A DNA stretch of 64,000 bases from Clostridiales bacterium 1_7_47FAA (GCA_000155435.1 DS990260.1:2033052-2097051); one strand, 5' to 3'. Shown: positions 17,136 to 26,502, numbered from the stretch's first letter. Notes: generated by a model from the letters alone, not told the origin. Translations and numbers: made by a program.

Positions 17136-17716
17136 GCGTTCCCCCCCTTTCCGTTGCTGTTACCATCTGTTACAACTTTTTCAGCCTCAAGCGACATATC
17201 AGCCTCGTTCTGCTCTTCCTGAGTGGGAACTGATTCCCGGCCTGCTAATAAAAAATACGCCCTGATAAGATTGGCTGATACTCCCAGTACAAAGGTCCCA
17301 CAAATAATAATATAAAACCAGCTTAATTGAAACCAACGGTTTGTAGGTGCACGCAAATTCTGGTTCATGGCATTCGACACATTCAGATAAATGCTGTATA
17401 TACATATGGAGCTGTATCCTGCCATGAATACATGGAATATTCCCATGATGCCATTCCTGACTTTACTGGAAAGAAGGTCAAACAACACGGTAATCCTTAA
17501 ATCCTGTCCTCTTCGGGCTGCCACAGGCCATAGAATAAATACAAACAGGACATAGCAGTAACGAGCCAGTTCTTCAGTCCCGGAAGTTGCAATCCCCAAA
17601 CGTCTTGTTACAATCTGGAACAGAATAATAAATATAATAATGATAAGAAATACCACGCACAGATTTATCAAAGTATCCTCAATCGTTTCTAATGCTTTTG
17701 CAAATTTACTTTTCAT
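17132..17716 (-). CDS. dctQ: TRAP transporter small permease DctQ
   Basis: Four-helix membrane subunit (194 aa from ATG 17716, where AAGGAAG precedes the codon) that bridges binding protein and DctM. Conserved DctQ elements: FQIVTRRLGIATSGTEELARYCYVLFVF and ARRGQDLRITVLFDLL. A hydrophilic tail follows the last helix. Sits between binding protein and DctM genes as in most TRAP operons. Confidence 0.92.
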   Translation of the reverse strand: MKSKFAKALETIEDTLINLCVVFLIIIIFIILFQIVTRRLGIATSGTEELARYCYVLFVFILWPVAARRGQDLRITVLFDLLSSKVRNGIMGIFHVFMAGYSSICIYSIYLNVSNAMNQNLRAPTNRWFQLSWFYIIICGTFVLGVSANLIRAYFLLAGRESVPTQEEQNEADMSLEAEKVVTDGNSNGKGGNA

Positions 17717-17898
17717 ATGTCTTCCTTCACTTCCAAGATGTTGATGACTGGATTCCGAATCTGGTACCATAAAGGAACAGTTACGTCCGCTTCACTGGTG
17801 CCGGTGCCCGGCATATCTATATTGCCAAAGCGCCCGGCACATTCACAGGAGGTTTCCATATTCTGTCCTCCCTCCACTTACCCGGAGTAACTAAGTAC

Positions 17899-19008
17899 TT
17901 ACTTTGAGCATTCCTCAATCAGGCTCATGACCTCATCATAAGACATTGCCCACTCCCCTGATTCAAACATCTCCTTCCAGAAAGGAATACTTGCTTCCCT
18001 TGCGCTCTCAATATCAAAATCGACAATTTCACAGCCGGCTTCCTGGTATTTCTTAATCCATCCAGCCTCTTCCTTCTCAACCTCTGCCCGTGCCCAGTCC
18101 ATGGCATCAGTCCATGCATTTATAAGGGCTGTCTGGTAATTCTCAGGCAGTGATTCGTATAAATCATTGTTCATACAGACAATCGCATACTCAGCCACAT
18201 GGTTGGTATTCATGACATAACTGGTAACCTCCGGTATATTAAGATAGCCGGATTCACTGAGAGGATTTTCACAGCCTTCCACAACCCCTGTCTGAATGGA
18301 TGTATATAATTCGTTCAGGGAGAGCGGAACAGTAACTGCTCCCAGGGACTGCCACGCGCTGTTCCATAATGCGCTGGAATTCATTCTCAGTTTAAGACCG
18401 CTTAAATCCCCTACATTCCCAACCTTTTTTGTTGCGGCCAGCTTTCTCATGCCGCGGTAAAAGCCTCCGCAAAGGTCTTTCACATTATAATTATCTGCCC
18501 AGCTCTGTCTGACAGCCTTTATCGTATCACTATTATAAACATTCTCATATGTATCCGCATCTGTTATCATAAATGGCGCCTGCGTCCAGGCATAATCAGT
18601 GGAATATATCCACCATGGCATTGAACCGGTTCCGACAAACTCAATTTCTCCGGCAGACAACTGCGCCATGGAATCATCTTCAGAGGCAACTAACTGGCCA
18701 TCCGGATATAAATTTATGATTACACTTCCCGACGTATATTCCTTTGCCAACTCAGCAAATTTCTGATATGACTGGACTACCACGGTTCCCGATCCATATG
18801 TGGTCGCGAATGCCCAGTTATATTCCGTACTAAAGTCCCCATTGTTTTCCGACTCCAGTTCTGTTTCTGCCACTGCTGCACCGGTTGCATCCGTTTCCGT
18901 CACAGCCGCCTTTCCGGATTCTTTTTCACCTGAATTTGCATTGCCACCACATGCAGCCAAACTCATTGCCAGCGCTCCAATTAACCCCCATGCTACAACC
19001 CGCTTCAT
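17899..19008 (-). CDS. dctP: TRAP transporter substrate-binding lipoprotein DctP
   Basis: Extracellular solute receptor for the TRAP system, 369 aa. Lipobox LAAC gives a lipidated Cys at residue 20, then a Glu/Thr/Ala linker and the DctP fold. The central LKLRMNSSALWNSAWQSLGAVTVPLSLNELYTSIQTGVVEGCENP holds the Arg that clamps the ligand carboxylate and the NELYTSIQTGVVEG signature. Ligand: a carboxylate, probably a sugar acid given the operon. The 182 bases to dctQ contain no gene. Confidence 0.94.
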   Translation of the reverse strand: MKRVVAWGLIGALAMSLAACGGNANSGEKESGKAAVTETDATGAAVAETELESENNGDFSTEYNWAFATTYGSGTVVVQSYQKFAELAKEYTSGSVIINLYPDGQLVASEDDSMAQLSAGEIEFVGTGSMPWWIYSTDYAWTQAPFMITDADTYENVYNSDTIKAVRQSWADNYNVKDLCGGFYRGMRKLAATKKVGNVGDLSGLKLRMNSSALWNSAWQSLGAVTVPLSLNELYTSIQTGVVEGCENPLSESGYLNIPEVTSYVMNTNHVAEYAIVCMNNDLYESLPENYQTALINAWTDAMDWARAEVEKEEAGWIKKYQEAGCEIVDFDIESAREASIPFWKEMFESGEWAMSYDEVMSLIEECSK

Positions 19009-19059
19009 AATTCATTCCCCTTTCTTCATATATAGGCATTCACTGCCGCTTCTTAGTAA

Positions 19060-20064
19060 CTACATAGCCAATACCCGTTCCCATATCTCATCTATCACAG
19101 GTATTCCATTTTCCATGTTATCTGCTGCCGTCATTGCTTCCGGCTCCCCTGGATACAATACCTGTATATCGTCTTGTGCAGGTATGGACGATTTGATATC
19201 CTCTATAATCCCATTTACGATTTCCTCAGTTTCATCTGCCATGTTTCCTTTCGACGGGTCAATCGCAATCATAATCTGGGAAAGTCCTACTTCATCGCTG
19301 AATGTACCGATTTTAGATACTGAATTCCCATTGGTCAGCACAGTGGCAATCATATCCAATACGATGGAAATCCCACTTCCTTTCCAATACCCCATCGGAA
19401 GGACCCGCATGGTCTTTTCAATCTCCATTGGATCTGTCGTGAGGTTTCCATTAGAATCATATCCGCCAAATACAGGAAGCTTAAGTCCTCTCAGTTTATA
19501 GTATTCTATCTTTCCATAGGAGAACTGGGAAACCGCGCAATCAATTACCACATGCTGTCCATTCTGTCTGGGAACTGCAAAAATAAGCGGATTGTTTCCT
19601 ATCTTCTGGTCCTTTCCCCCCCATGCCGGCATATTCGGCATTGTGTTAGACCAGCAGATTCCTATAAGTCCCCTGTCACATGCTTGAAATCCGTAGCTTC
19701 CCCCACGCATCCAATGATTGTTATTACCCAATGCAACAATTCCCACCCCATACTGCAATGCTAAATCACATGCACGGTCCATTGCTATTTTAGCATTCAG
19801 TGGTCCAAATCCACGGTGTCCGTCCCATCGTTCAAATGCTCCGGCCTGAATTTCAGGCGTTGCCACATTAGCAGGATTAATCTCACCCTTATCCAGATAT
19901 TCCACAACTCTTGGAAAACGGTTTAAACCATGTGAATATACGCCACACAGACTATTCCTTGTAAAAATCTCTGCTGCATCCCTGGCCTGTTCTTCAGAAA
20001 ATCCCCTCTTTTGAAGAATCTTTTGCAACACCTCGGCCATCTGATGATATGGTACTCTCGACAT
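19060..20064 (-). CDS. Ldh-family (YiaK/DlgD-like) NAD(P)-dependent reductase
   Basis: Member of the malate/L-lactate dehydrogenase-2 family, 334 aa. NNHWMRGGSYGFQACDRGLIG and PAWGGKDQKIGNNPLIFAVP, with catalytic His in the first motif, closely follow E. coli YiaK, the 2,3-diketo-L-gulonate reductase. First gene of the TRAP operon, behind a strong promoter. Together with TRAP genes and an FGGY kinase it recreates the core of the yia operon, which suggests a keto-sugar acid such as 2,3-diketo-L-gulonate or a relative. Confidence 0.88.
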   Translation of the reverse strand: MSRVPYHQMAEVLQKILQKRGFSEEQARDAAEIFTRNSLCGVYSHGLNRFPRVVEYLDKGEINPANVATPEIQAGAFERWDGHRGFGPLNAKIAMDRACDLALQYGVGIVALGNNNHWMRGGSYGFQACDRGLIGICWSNTMPNMPAWGGKDQKIGNNPLIFAVPRQNGQHVVIDCAVSQFSYGKIEYYKLRGLKLPVFGGYDSNGNLTTDPMEIEKTMRVLPMGYWKGSGISIVLDMIATVLTNGNSVSKIGTFSDEVGLSQIMIAIDPSKGNMADETEEIVNGIIEDIKSSIPAQDDIQVLYPGEPEAMTAADNMENGIPVIDEIWERVLAM

Positions 20065-20150
20065 TTCCTTACCTCCTCTTAAAAGTATACTTTTTCCTAA
20101 CCTGACTGCGATATCAACGCCCGATAATAATTGTCCTCTTTTCTTTTCTA

Positions 20151-20218
20151 TTGACGACTTATATATATAATTGTCGACCGTTTATTCTATATTACTCCAC
20201 AACGTTCAAATTGTCAAC
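20151..20218 (-). promoter_or_regulatory. Sigma-A promoter and phased operator repeats of the sugar-acid operon
   Basis: On the minus strand TTGACA (20212-20217), a 17-base spacer and TAATAT (20189-20194) form a near-consensus promoter about 130 bases before the reductase gene. Related 8-mers (minus strand) GTTGACAA, GTCGACAA and GTCGTCAA end at 20211, 20171 and 20151, that is 40 and 20 bases apart, on the same face of the helix. One covers the -35, two follow the start point; they are candidate sites for the FadR-type regulator. Confidence 0.7.
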
Positions 20219-20278
20219 CTTTATCACTATTGTTATTTTAAACTATATTGAAATTGTTTTTTTAGTAATTTTTCACAC

Positions 20279-20317
20279 AAAAAAACGCCGTCAGCTATGT
20301 TTATTACAGCCAACGGC
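20279..20317 (-). terminator. Terminator of the glycerate kinase gene
   Basis: Ten-bp stem (20287-20296 with 20308-20317, two G-U pairs) and 11-base loop, followed on the minus strand by TTTTTTT. It isolates glycerate kinase from the TRAP operon. Confidence 0.8.
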
Positions 20318-20393
20318 ATTTCACTCCTATCTTGTCCAATCTCTACATCACTTATATCTGTTCCTCTTTGCACCAGCCTGATCCACCCTAAAT

Positions 20394-21533
20394 TTACCGA
20401 AGCCCCATCCCAGCCTTCAGCATCCGGAACATCCTGTCAGCCGCGCTCACATACAGCTCCTCGGACCGCCCAAGGGCCTCCTCCAGCTCCATGGCGCCAT
20501 TAATGGTAGTCATGATACTGTCCACGCCATAGTCAAAGATGGTCTCCGCCTTCTGCCCCATGCCGCCCACAATTGCAACCACAGGTATCCCGCGTTCCTT
20601 GCAGCGCTGTCCGATTCCGCTGGGCACCTTGCCAAAGGCGGACTGCCAGTCCATCCTGCCTTCCCCGGTCACCACCAGGTCCACGCCCTCTAACAGTTCA
20701 TTAAAATGCACCAGATCCAGGACCGTGTCAATACCGGACTTCAGGGTGGCCTTCAGGAACACGCAGAAAGCTGCTCCCAATCCACCGGCAGCGCCGGAAC
20801 CAGGAATCCTATCCACATCCACGCCCAGTTTTTCCTTAATCAGAGCAGCATACTGAATCATGCCGCCTTCCATGATATCAAGGATTTCGGGCGTGCCGCC
20901 TTTCTGCCTGCCAAAGGTATAGGTGGCCCCGTCCGGCCCTGTAAGCGGATTCGTCACATCGCACATGACCGTGAACCTGGCCTGGGACACGGCTGGATGC
21001 ATTCCGCTCACATCGATATCAGCCACCTTCATAAGGTCCTCTCCCCTTCCCTCCAGTTCATGGCCCTGGGCATCCAGGAACTTCACCCCAAGGGCGCGCA
21101 TGGCCCCCATGCCGCCGTCATTGGTGGCGCTTCCCCCAATGGCAATGGATATCTTCCTGTATCCCCTGTCCAGGGCGTCCTTAATCAGTTCCCCTGTGCC
21201 GTAGGTGGTTGTGTCCAGTGGATTGCGCTTCTCGGCAGGAACCATGGGAAGGCCGGAAGCCGCTGCCATCTCGATGATGGCGCTGTCCCCTTCGAATTCC
21301 CCGTAAAAGGATTCGCACTCCTCCATCAGAGGTCCGTGGACCACAAGCCTGCGGTATGTCCCGTTCAGGGCCGAGATGACCGCGTCAATGGTTCCCTCCC
21401 CTCCGTCAGCCACCGGTACCCCGGCTGTCTCGCAGCCAGGGAAGATGCGGCCCGCGGATTCCTCCAGCAGGGCTGTGATCCGCTCAGATGATAAGGTTCC
21501 CTTAAATGAATCAGATGCAAATAAAAATTTCAT
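20394..21533 (-). CDS. Glycerate 2-kinase (GarK/GlxK type)
   Basis: Phosphorylates D-glycerate to 2-phosphoglycerate, the exit step of glucarate, galactarate and related pathways. 379 aa, type I glycerate kinase: N-terminal FASDSFKGTLSS, VADGGEGTIDA, IGGSATNDGGMGA and GSGAAGGLGA are all family motifs. Encoded directly downstream of a CdaR-type sugar-diacid regulator, the usual partner in Clostridia. A 9-bp inverted repeat lies just ahead of its ribosome site. Confidence 0.93.
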   Translation of the reverse strand: MKFLFASDSFKGTLSSERITALLEESAGRIFPGCETAGVPVADGGEGTIDAVISALNGTYRRLVVHGPLMEECESFYGEFEGDSAIIEMAAASGLPMVPAEKRNPLDTTTYGTGELIKDALDRGYRKISIAIGGSATNDGGMGAMRALGVKFLDAQGHELEGRGEDLMKVADIDVSGMHPAVSQARFTVMCDVTNPLTGPDGATYTFGRQKGGTPEILDIMEGGMIQYAALIKEKLGVDVDRIPGSGAAGGLGAAFCVFLKATLKSGIDTVLDLVHFNELLEGVDLVVTGEGRMDWQSAFGKVPSGIGQRCKERGIPVVAIVGGMGQKAETIFDYGVDSIMTTINGAMELEEALGRSEELYVSAADRMFRMLKAGMGLR

Positions 21534-21545
21534 GTTCCGCCTCCC

Positions 21546-21585
21546 AAATAGTAGTATGTCATAACGGTTTCCTTATCTACTATTT
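21546..21585. promoter_or_regulatory. Inverted repeat before glycerate kinase, possible CdaR site
   Basis: AAATAGTAG (21546-21554) and CTACTATTT (21577-21585), perfect 9-base arms with 22 bases between, ending next to the GGGAGG ribosome site of the kinase gene. Could be a regulator site or a leader hairpin; no direct evidence for either. Confidence 0.4.
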
Positions 21586-21646
21586 TAGCCGCCCCAGGAC
21601 CCGGCGTCAATGTTCCCCAGAACAATCCTTTTTCATTTTTTATGTT

Positions 21647-22825
21647 CTACAAGACTTCCTCCATCCCGTCCTTCACATCCCTGAAGAAAAGCATTGCCAT
21701 ATAAAACACCGTTGACTGGCTCACAAGCCGCACATCATATCCAGTCAGCTCCTCCAGCCGCTTCAGCCTGTAGGTCAGCGTATTCTTGTGTACATGGAGT
21801 TTTTCCGATGCCGCCTTGAGCGAACCTTCCGCTTCGAAATATGCTTCCAGAAGCCCCATCCACTGGCACAGTTCCTCATATCCGCATTTCTTGAACAACT
21901 TATGTATATACTCAGCCTTCACCCCATCTCCCAGGTCCTCCGTAAACAGTTCCAGGGTAACGCTGTCATATGCAAGGATGTCTTTTTTTGCCAGGCCCGC
22001 GGAGCGCCATGCCTTATTGGCCTGTCCATAGGCCACGTGGATGTCCTCCGCCCTTCCGTCAATCCCCACCACCATGCGGATATTGAACTTTTTAAAAACC
22101 GCTGTACGGATACGCCCGGCCAGCTGTTCCATCTGGCGGTCCGGGCATTTCTTTACCAGTATGATCTGCCTGCCGCCGCTTCTTAGCACAAGGCTTCCCT
22201 TGCCTGCAAGGGAGGCAGCCTCCCGTTCCACCTGCTCCAGCAGTTTCTGTCCTGAGGCAGTGGATGCGTACTCCTCCAGCTCCCTGGCGCTGGCAACCAT
22301 GACGCGCCTGGGCATTGCAATGTCAATGCCAAGGGCAAATCCCCTCTCCTCCAAAATCCTGGGCTGCATCAGGCCGCTGCCAATGACCCAGTCCTCCAAA
22401 AACCGGTTTAAGACCCGCTGGCCCATACGGCGTTCATCCTGTTCTGCATTTTCCCGTATCAGGATCTCCACCATCTTCTTCACAACCTGGCCATAGCCCA
22501 CCACCTCGCCGTACAGGCCTGTGATCCCGATGACGCCCACAATGCTCCCGCCATGGGTAATAGGCAGGTTCAGGCCCGGCCGGGACGTGGACGTGGCGTG
22601 TTCCGTCTCCACATACAGCTCCGGCAGATGTTCCCCGATTAATTTCCTGGCGCCTTCATGCAGACTGCCGATCCTGGTCTCATCCGTGCTGGCAATCACA
22701 TACCCCCTGCGGTCCATCATGTTGATGTTCTGTCCCACCACGGCCCCTACTTCCTCCACGATGGACTGGGCGCCCTGCCTAGACAGCTTAAGCCCGCTCT
22801 CCATTTCCAATTCATATTGTTCCAT
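21647..22825 (-). CDS. CdaR-family sugar-diacid transcriptional regulator
   Basis: Activator of sugar-diacid/glycerate genes. N-terminal sugar-diacid recognition domain (GQNINMMDRRGYVIASTDETRIGSLHEGARKLI and NLPITHGGSIVGVIGITG) and C-terminal PucR-type helix-turn-helix (KAASEKLHVHKNTLTYRLKRLEELTG). ATG 22825 (392 aa) is preferred to 22843 because GGGGGC precedes it. It lies just upstream of the glycerate kinase gene and likely controls it. Confidence 0.9.
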   Translation of the reverse strand: MEQYELEMESGLKLSRQGAQSIVEEVGAVVGQNINMMDRRGYVIASTDETRIGSLHEGARKLIGEHLPELYVETEHATSTSRPGLNLPITHGGSIVGVIGITGLYGEVVGYGQVVKKMVEILIRENAEQDERRMGQRVLNRFLEDWVIGSGLMQPRILEERGFALGIDIAMPRRVMVASARELEEYASTASGQKLLEQVEREAASLAGKGSLVLRSGGRQIILVKKCPDRQMEQLAGRIRTAVFKKFNIRMVVGIDGRAEDIHVAYGQANKAWRSAGLAKKDILAYDSVTLELFTEDLGDGVKAEYIHKLFKKCGYEELCQWMGLLEAYFEAEGSLKAASEKLHVHKNTLTYRLKRLEELTGYDVRLVSQSTVFYMAMLFFRDVKDGMEEVL

Positions 22826-22864
22826 ACGCCTGCCCCCGGACATACAAAAATCTTAATTGCCAAA

Positions 22865-22897
22865 ACGGCTGCGCCTGAAGTCTCCAGACGCAGCCCC
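22865..22897 (-). terminator. Terminator of glyA
   Basis: GGCTGCG (22867-22873) pairs with CGCAGCC (22889-22895), extended inward by CTG/CAG; GTTTTGG follows on the minus strand, about 75 bases beyond the glyA stop. Confidence 0.7.
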
Positions 22898-22939
22898 TTA
22901 TCCTTTTGTTTCTGTAAATGTGTATTCCACAGATCTTAC

Positions 22940-24187
22940 CTATTTGTAAATCGGATACTTGTCGCAGAGTTTTGTGACCTCGCTCCTGATATAATCAGCC
23001 TGGTTCTCAAAATCCGTGGCTGCCAGCCAGATGCACTCTGCAATCTTAGGCATATCCTCTTCCTTCAGGCCCCTGGTGGTGATGGCCGGTGTTCCGATGC
23101 GCACGCCGGATGTCACAAACGGGCTTCTGGGGTCATTAGGAACCGTGTTCTTGTTCAGTGTGATGAATACCTCGTCACAGCGGTTCTGCAGTTCCTTGCC
23201 GGATACATCCATGCCCCGCAGGTCCACTAACATCAGATGGTTGTCCGTGCCGCCTGTAAGCAGCTTGAAGCCCTGTTTCTGAAGCGCCTCTGCCAGCGCC
23301 TTTGCATTCAGTACCACCTGGTGCTGGTATTCCTTGAACTCAGGCTTAAGGGCCTCGCCAAAGCAGATGGCCTTGCCTGCGATTACATGCTCCAGGGGGC
23401 CGCCCTGGGTTCCCGGGAATATGGCCTTGTTGAAATTGAACTTCTCAGCAGCCTCCTTGTTGGCCAGTATCATGCCGCCCCTTGGCCCCCTCAGGGTCTT
23501 GTGGGTGGTGGTGGTCACGACATCCGCATACGGGATGGGGCTTGGATGCTCACCAGCGGCAACCAGTCCTGCAATGTGCGCCATATCCACCATGAGATAT
23601 GCGCCTACCTGGTCGGCAATCTCACGGAATCTCTTAAAATCAATGGTTCTCGCATATGCGCTGGCGCCTGCGACAATGAGCTTTGGCTTTGCCTCTTTGG
23701 CAATCCTCTCCAATTCGTCATAGTCTATGTATCCCTCATCATCCACGCCGTAAGGTACGATATTGAAGTAAAGGCCGGAAAAGTTAACTGGGCTTCCGTG
23801 TGTCAGATGGCCGCCGTGGTCCAGGTTCATGCCCATCACGGTGTCCCCTGGTTTTAACATGGCCACGAATACAGCCATATTGGCCTGGGCGCCTGAATGC
23901 GGCTGCACATTGGCATAATCACATCCAAACAGCTTCTTGGCGCGCTCGATGGCCATGGTCTCCACCACGTCCACGCACTGGCATCCGCCGTAATAACGCT
24001 TTCCTGAATACCCTTCCGCATACTTATTGGTAAGCACGGTACCCATAGCCATCATGACCGGCTCTGATACGATATTCTCAGATGCAATCAGTTCCAGGTT
24101 GCGTCTCTGACGCGCGCATTCGGCCTGGATGGCCTCGCCCACTTCCTTGTCATATCCGGTGATAAAATCCATTACTTCATTAACCAT
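22940..24187 (-). CDS. glyA: Serine hydroxymethyltransferase
   Basis: PLP enzyme interconverting serine and glycine with tetrahydrofolate. 415 aa from ATG 24187, which has GAAAGGAAGAGG upstream. Hallmarks: [39 protein letters not shown] lysine in [14 protein letters not shown], and [14 protein letters not shown]. Apparently a single-gene unit with its own promoter and terminator. Confidence 0.97.
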   Translation of the reverse strand: MVNEVMDFITGYDKEVGEAIQAECARQRRNLELIASENIVSEPVMMAMGTVLTNKYAEGYSGKRYYGGCQCVDVVETMAIERAKKLFGCDYANVQPHSGAQANMAVFVAMLKPGDTVMGMNLDHGGHLTHGSPVNFSGLYFNIVPYGVDDEGYIDYDELERIAKEAKPKLIVAGASAYARTIDFKRFREIADQVGAYLMVDMAHIAGLVAAGEHPSPIPYADVVTTTTHKTLRGPRGGMILANKEAAEKFNFNKAIFPGTQGGPLEHVIAGKAICFGEALKPEFKEYQHQVVLNAKALAEALQKQGFKLLTGGTDNHLMLVDLRGMDVSGKELQNRCDEVFITLNKNTVPNDPRSPFVTSGVRIGTPAITTRGLKEEDMPKIAECIWLAATDFENQADYIRSEVTKLCDKYPIYK

Positions 24188-24243
24188 TGGTCTTACCTCT
24201 TCCTTTCGTTTTAACATATTAACGTGACAGCCTTTTGGTGCTG

Positions 24244-24272
24244 ATTATAACCTATATAGTAACAAAAAGCAA
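24244..24272 (-). promoter_or_regulatory. Promoter of glyA
   Basis: Minus-strand TTGCTT (24267-24272), 17-base spacer, TATAAT (24244-24249), 57 bases before the glyA start. Confidence 0.65.
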
Positions 24273-24373
24273 GACATTGAATCAACAGCGCCAGCACAAA
24301 TCCGGCGGCACAAATCCAGAGGCACAAATCCGGCTCATCCGCAACAGTCCATGTCAATCCGGCTAACTGCGGA

Positions 24374-25672
24374 TCAATATAAACCATATTGCCCTGAAAC
24401 CAGTTCCCAAAGTCCCTTGCGGGCAAGTCTTTCCCTGGGAACCCTGAATGTGATTGTCACCACCCCGGGCGCCCGTCCAATCTCGATTGCCCCTGATATG
24501 GTAACCCTGTTCTGCACCTCAGGAACACTCATATCAAACAGTCCGGCTGCCCGGGACAGGCCATTGTCAATGGCCAGGTTCAGGTTGGCCCCTGTCCCGA
24601 TAACCGCAATCGGGGCCGAGTCCTCAAAACCAGCCTGTCCCCACTTCTCTGCCTCACGCTGCACAACTGCCTTTTCATGCCCGGTAAGCGGTTTCGCCAG
24701 GTACGGTACATCCTCCGGCAAAGGCAGCAGCAAAGGCCCGTCAATGGCTAATCCGTGAATGACATGGACGCGCAGTGTAACCACCCCCGACACATCACAG
24801 GTATGGCCTGCGATTTCTCCTTCTCCCTGCATTGCGTGTACATCCCCCACATAGATACCGCCGCCCTTTACCTTGACCGGGCATATAAGGACTGCCCCGG
24901 CGCGCACCTTGTTGATATCCATATGGCCGTCCGTCTTATCGCGCAGGGACTCTTCTGTCTGGCAATACTCGTGGGGCGCCCCCAGCAGAAAGCTGCCAAA
25001 ATCCCCGGCATTATGGGAATCCGGCAATGGGCGGGCCGGAGTCGTGCCCAGCTGTCCGATGAAGGGACGCAGCCGTGTGGCAATCCCCGGCAGATCCGAC
25101 GGGGCCAGGGCAACCACCGGGTTCTGTATGGACTGATCCGGGGTCTGCATATAATGTCTTCCGTCAGCCCCTATGCTATCAGCCGCCTTTTTATCCACCG
25201 TCAGTCCCACTTGCCTGTCCGGGTCAAATACCATGGTGTAGCCATTGGTAAATGCAAAGGGCGCCACAGGCGCACCGCATTTATCACAGCGCACCGCATC
25301 CGGCCCAATCCCTTCAATATGGCTGGACGGGTTCCTGGTCCCACACCCCGGACAGACGCGGGCAACAAAGGGATCCCCGATGAAACGGCCTTCAATTGTC
25401 CTGTCGTTACCGGACGCAGTGGCATCTGATGTGACCTGAATGGATTCAATACGGATGGCGATGGCGTCCCCAGGCTCAGCCCCCTCCACAAAAACCGGCT
25501 GGGTCACCTCATGCCCCCCTCGAAGCTCAGGCGTAATCATCGGCCCCCAGCACCCCGCTGCGGTGTTTGCCACAATCCTCCCTCCGTCCTTCACCGGTCC
25601 CAGCATCTCCTTTTGCGGGTCCAGTACCCCGTTGGTAAATGAATTTACCATAACTGTCTGCTTCGCACTCAT
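24374..25672 (-). CDS. Acetamidase/formamidase family protein
   Basis: Member of the FmdA/AmdA family (amide hydrolysis to ammonia and the acid), 432 aa. Family features: GPMITPELRGGHEVTQPVFVEGAEPGDAIAIRI, GDVHAMQGEGEIAGHTCDVSG and EDVPYLAKPLTGHEKAVVQRE. A four-Cys cluster CPGCG...CDKCG (about residues 107-135) could bind zinc, an addition I do not associate with characterised acetamidases. AGGAGGT precedes the start. Substrate is not evident; it stands alone between glyA and the lipoprotein. Confidence 0.85.
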   Translation of the reverse strand: MSAKQTVMVNSFTNGVLDPQKEMLGPVKDGGRIVANTAAGCWGPMITPELRGGHEVTQPVFVEGAEPGDAIAIRIESIQVTSDATASGNDRTIEGRFIGDPFVARVCPGCGTRNPSSHIEGIGPDAVRCDKCGAPVAPFAFTNGYTMVFDPDRQVGLTVDKKAADSIGADGRHYMQTPDQSIQNPVVALAPSDLPGIATRLRPFIGQLGTTPARPLPDSHNAGDFGSFLLGAPHEYCQTEESLRDKTDGHMDINKVRAGAVLICPVKVKGGGIYVGDVHAMQGEGEIAGHTCDVSGVVTLRVHVIHGLAIDGPLLLPLPEDVPYLAKPLTGHEKAVVQREAEKWGQAGFEDSAPIAVIGTGANLNLAIDNGLSRAAGLFDMSVPEVQNRVTISGAIEIGRAPGVVTITFRVPRERLARKGLWELVSGQYGLY

Positions 25673-26038
25673 TAGAATACCTCCTCTACAGGCGGATGGC
25701 AGGTCCCGGATACAGGTCTGTCATCCATTGTGAAAATGTTTCCAATACACATCCATTATACCACTTAACACAAGCCTGCTGCCATCCATATCCAGAAGAA
25801 TAGAAGAATATCCATGCATCTGTGGCAGCGCCGCCAATCGGCCGGCCAGCTGGTCCGCAGTATTTCCGGAAACCGTGCGTTAAAATTTTGTTATCTTTTA
25901 TCAGATTGGAAAAATAAGAATTGTTCATAATTTTTCCACTTAACCCCTTTGTTTTAGGGCTTTCTCAGATAAAAAACTGACAATTTCCCATCCATCTTCT
26001 TAATAATTCCGTAATAAACATAGTACTTTCTTTATATT
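25673..26038. other. Long intergenic stretch without a supported gene
   Basis: A minus-strand open frame exists at 25686-25928 but has no family resemblance and no good ribosome site; otherwise I see nothing up to the promoter at 26039. Confidence 0.5.
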
Positions 26039-26126
26039 TTGGACACAATTTGGTCACAATTATAGTCTATTATCAATCTCGTTCCAGAAATTTACGTTTT
26101 ATGGAAAACCTCATCGGGAGGTTTTC
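26039..26126 (+). promoter_or_regulatory. Promoter and leader hairpin of the acidic lipoprotein gene
   Basis: TTGGAC (26039-26044), 16-base spacer, TATAGT (26061-26066). The leader has a perfect 9-bp hairpin GAAAACCTC/GAGGTTTTC (26104-26112 with 26118-26126) just before the GAGGAGAGGAG ribosome site. Confidence 0.65.
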
Positions 26127-26145
26127 AGAGGAGAGGAGAACTATT

Positions 26146-26484
26146 ATGAAGAAATCTATCGCAAAATCCATGACAGCCGTTATGGCAGCAGCAATGATCG
26201 CAGCAGGCCTGACTGCTTGTGGCGGTTCTGACAACAAAGCAGAGACCACCACAACTGTTGAGACCACTGTAGCTGCTACAGAGGAAACCACCACAGCAGA
26301 GGCTTCTGAAGAAGAGACCACTGTTGCTGAGGAAACAAGCGAGGAAGCTGATGCAGAAGCTGCCACAGAAGAGGCTGCTGATGCTGAGGAATCCAAGGAG
26401 GCTGATGCTTCTGAGGAAGAATCCACCGAGGCTGCTGATGCTGCCGTTGCTCCTGTAGAGGAGTCAACCGAGGCTGCTGAATAA
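26146..26484 (+). CDS. Small acidic repeat lipoprotein
   Basis: Protein of 112 aa with a lipoprotein signal peptide (lipobox LTAC, Cys25) and a mature part made almost entirely of Glu, Ala, Thr, Ser, Asp: repeats such as VETTVAATEETTTAEASEEE and ESTEAADAAVAPVEESTEAAE. It has no recognisable domain, is strongly negative and probably unfolded, like a tether or calcium-binding brush on the cell surface. ATG 26146 is set by GAGGAGAGGAG. Monocistronic with promoter and terminator. Confidence 0.85.
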   Translation: MKKSIAKSMTAVMAAAMIAAGLTACGGSDNKAETTTTVETTVAATEETTTAEASEEETTVAEETSEEADAEAATEEAADAEESKEADASEEESTEAADAAVAPVEESTEAAE

Positions 26485-26502
26485 TCAGTACCAGGTAAAT
26501 GG

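Larger units (their letters stand above)
20065..20393. other. Intergenic region between glycerate kinase and the TRAP operon
   Basis: No gene seen. It contains the terminator of the glycerate kinase gene (20279-20317) and the promoter with repeated operators of the TRAP operon (20151-20217). The stretch between is A-T rich without other structure. Confidence 0.7.

Noticed and set aside
24211..24426. 71-aa frame with one hydrophobic segment between formamidase and glyA
   Set aside because: It overlaps the formamidase 3' end and the glyA promoter; no ribosome site.
25686..25928. 80-aa minus-strand frame
   Set aside because: No family resemblance, poor start context, and composition unlike neighbouring genes.
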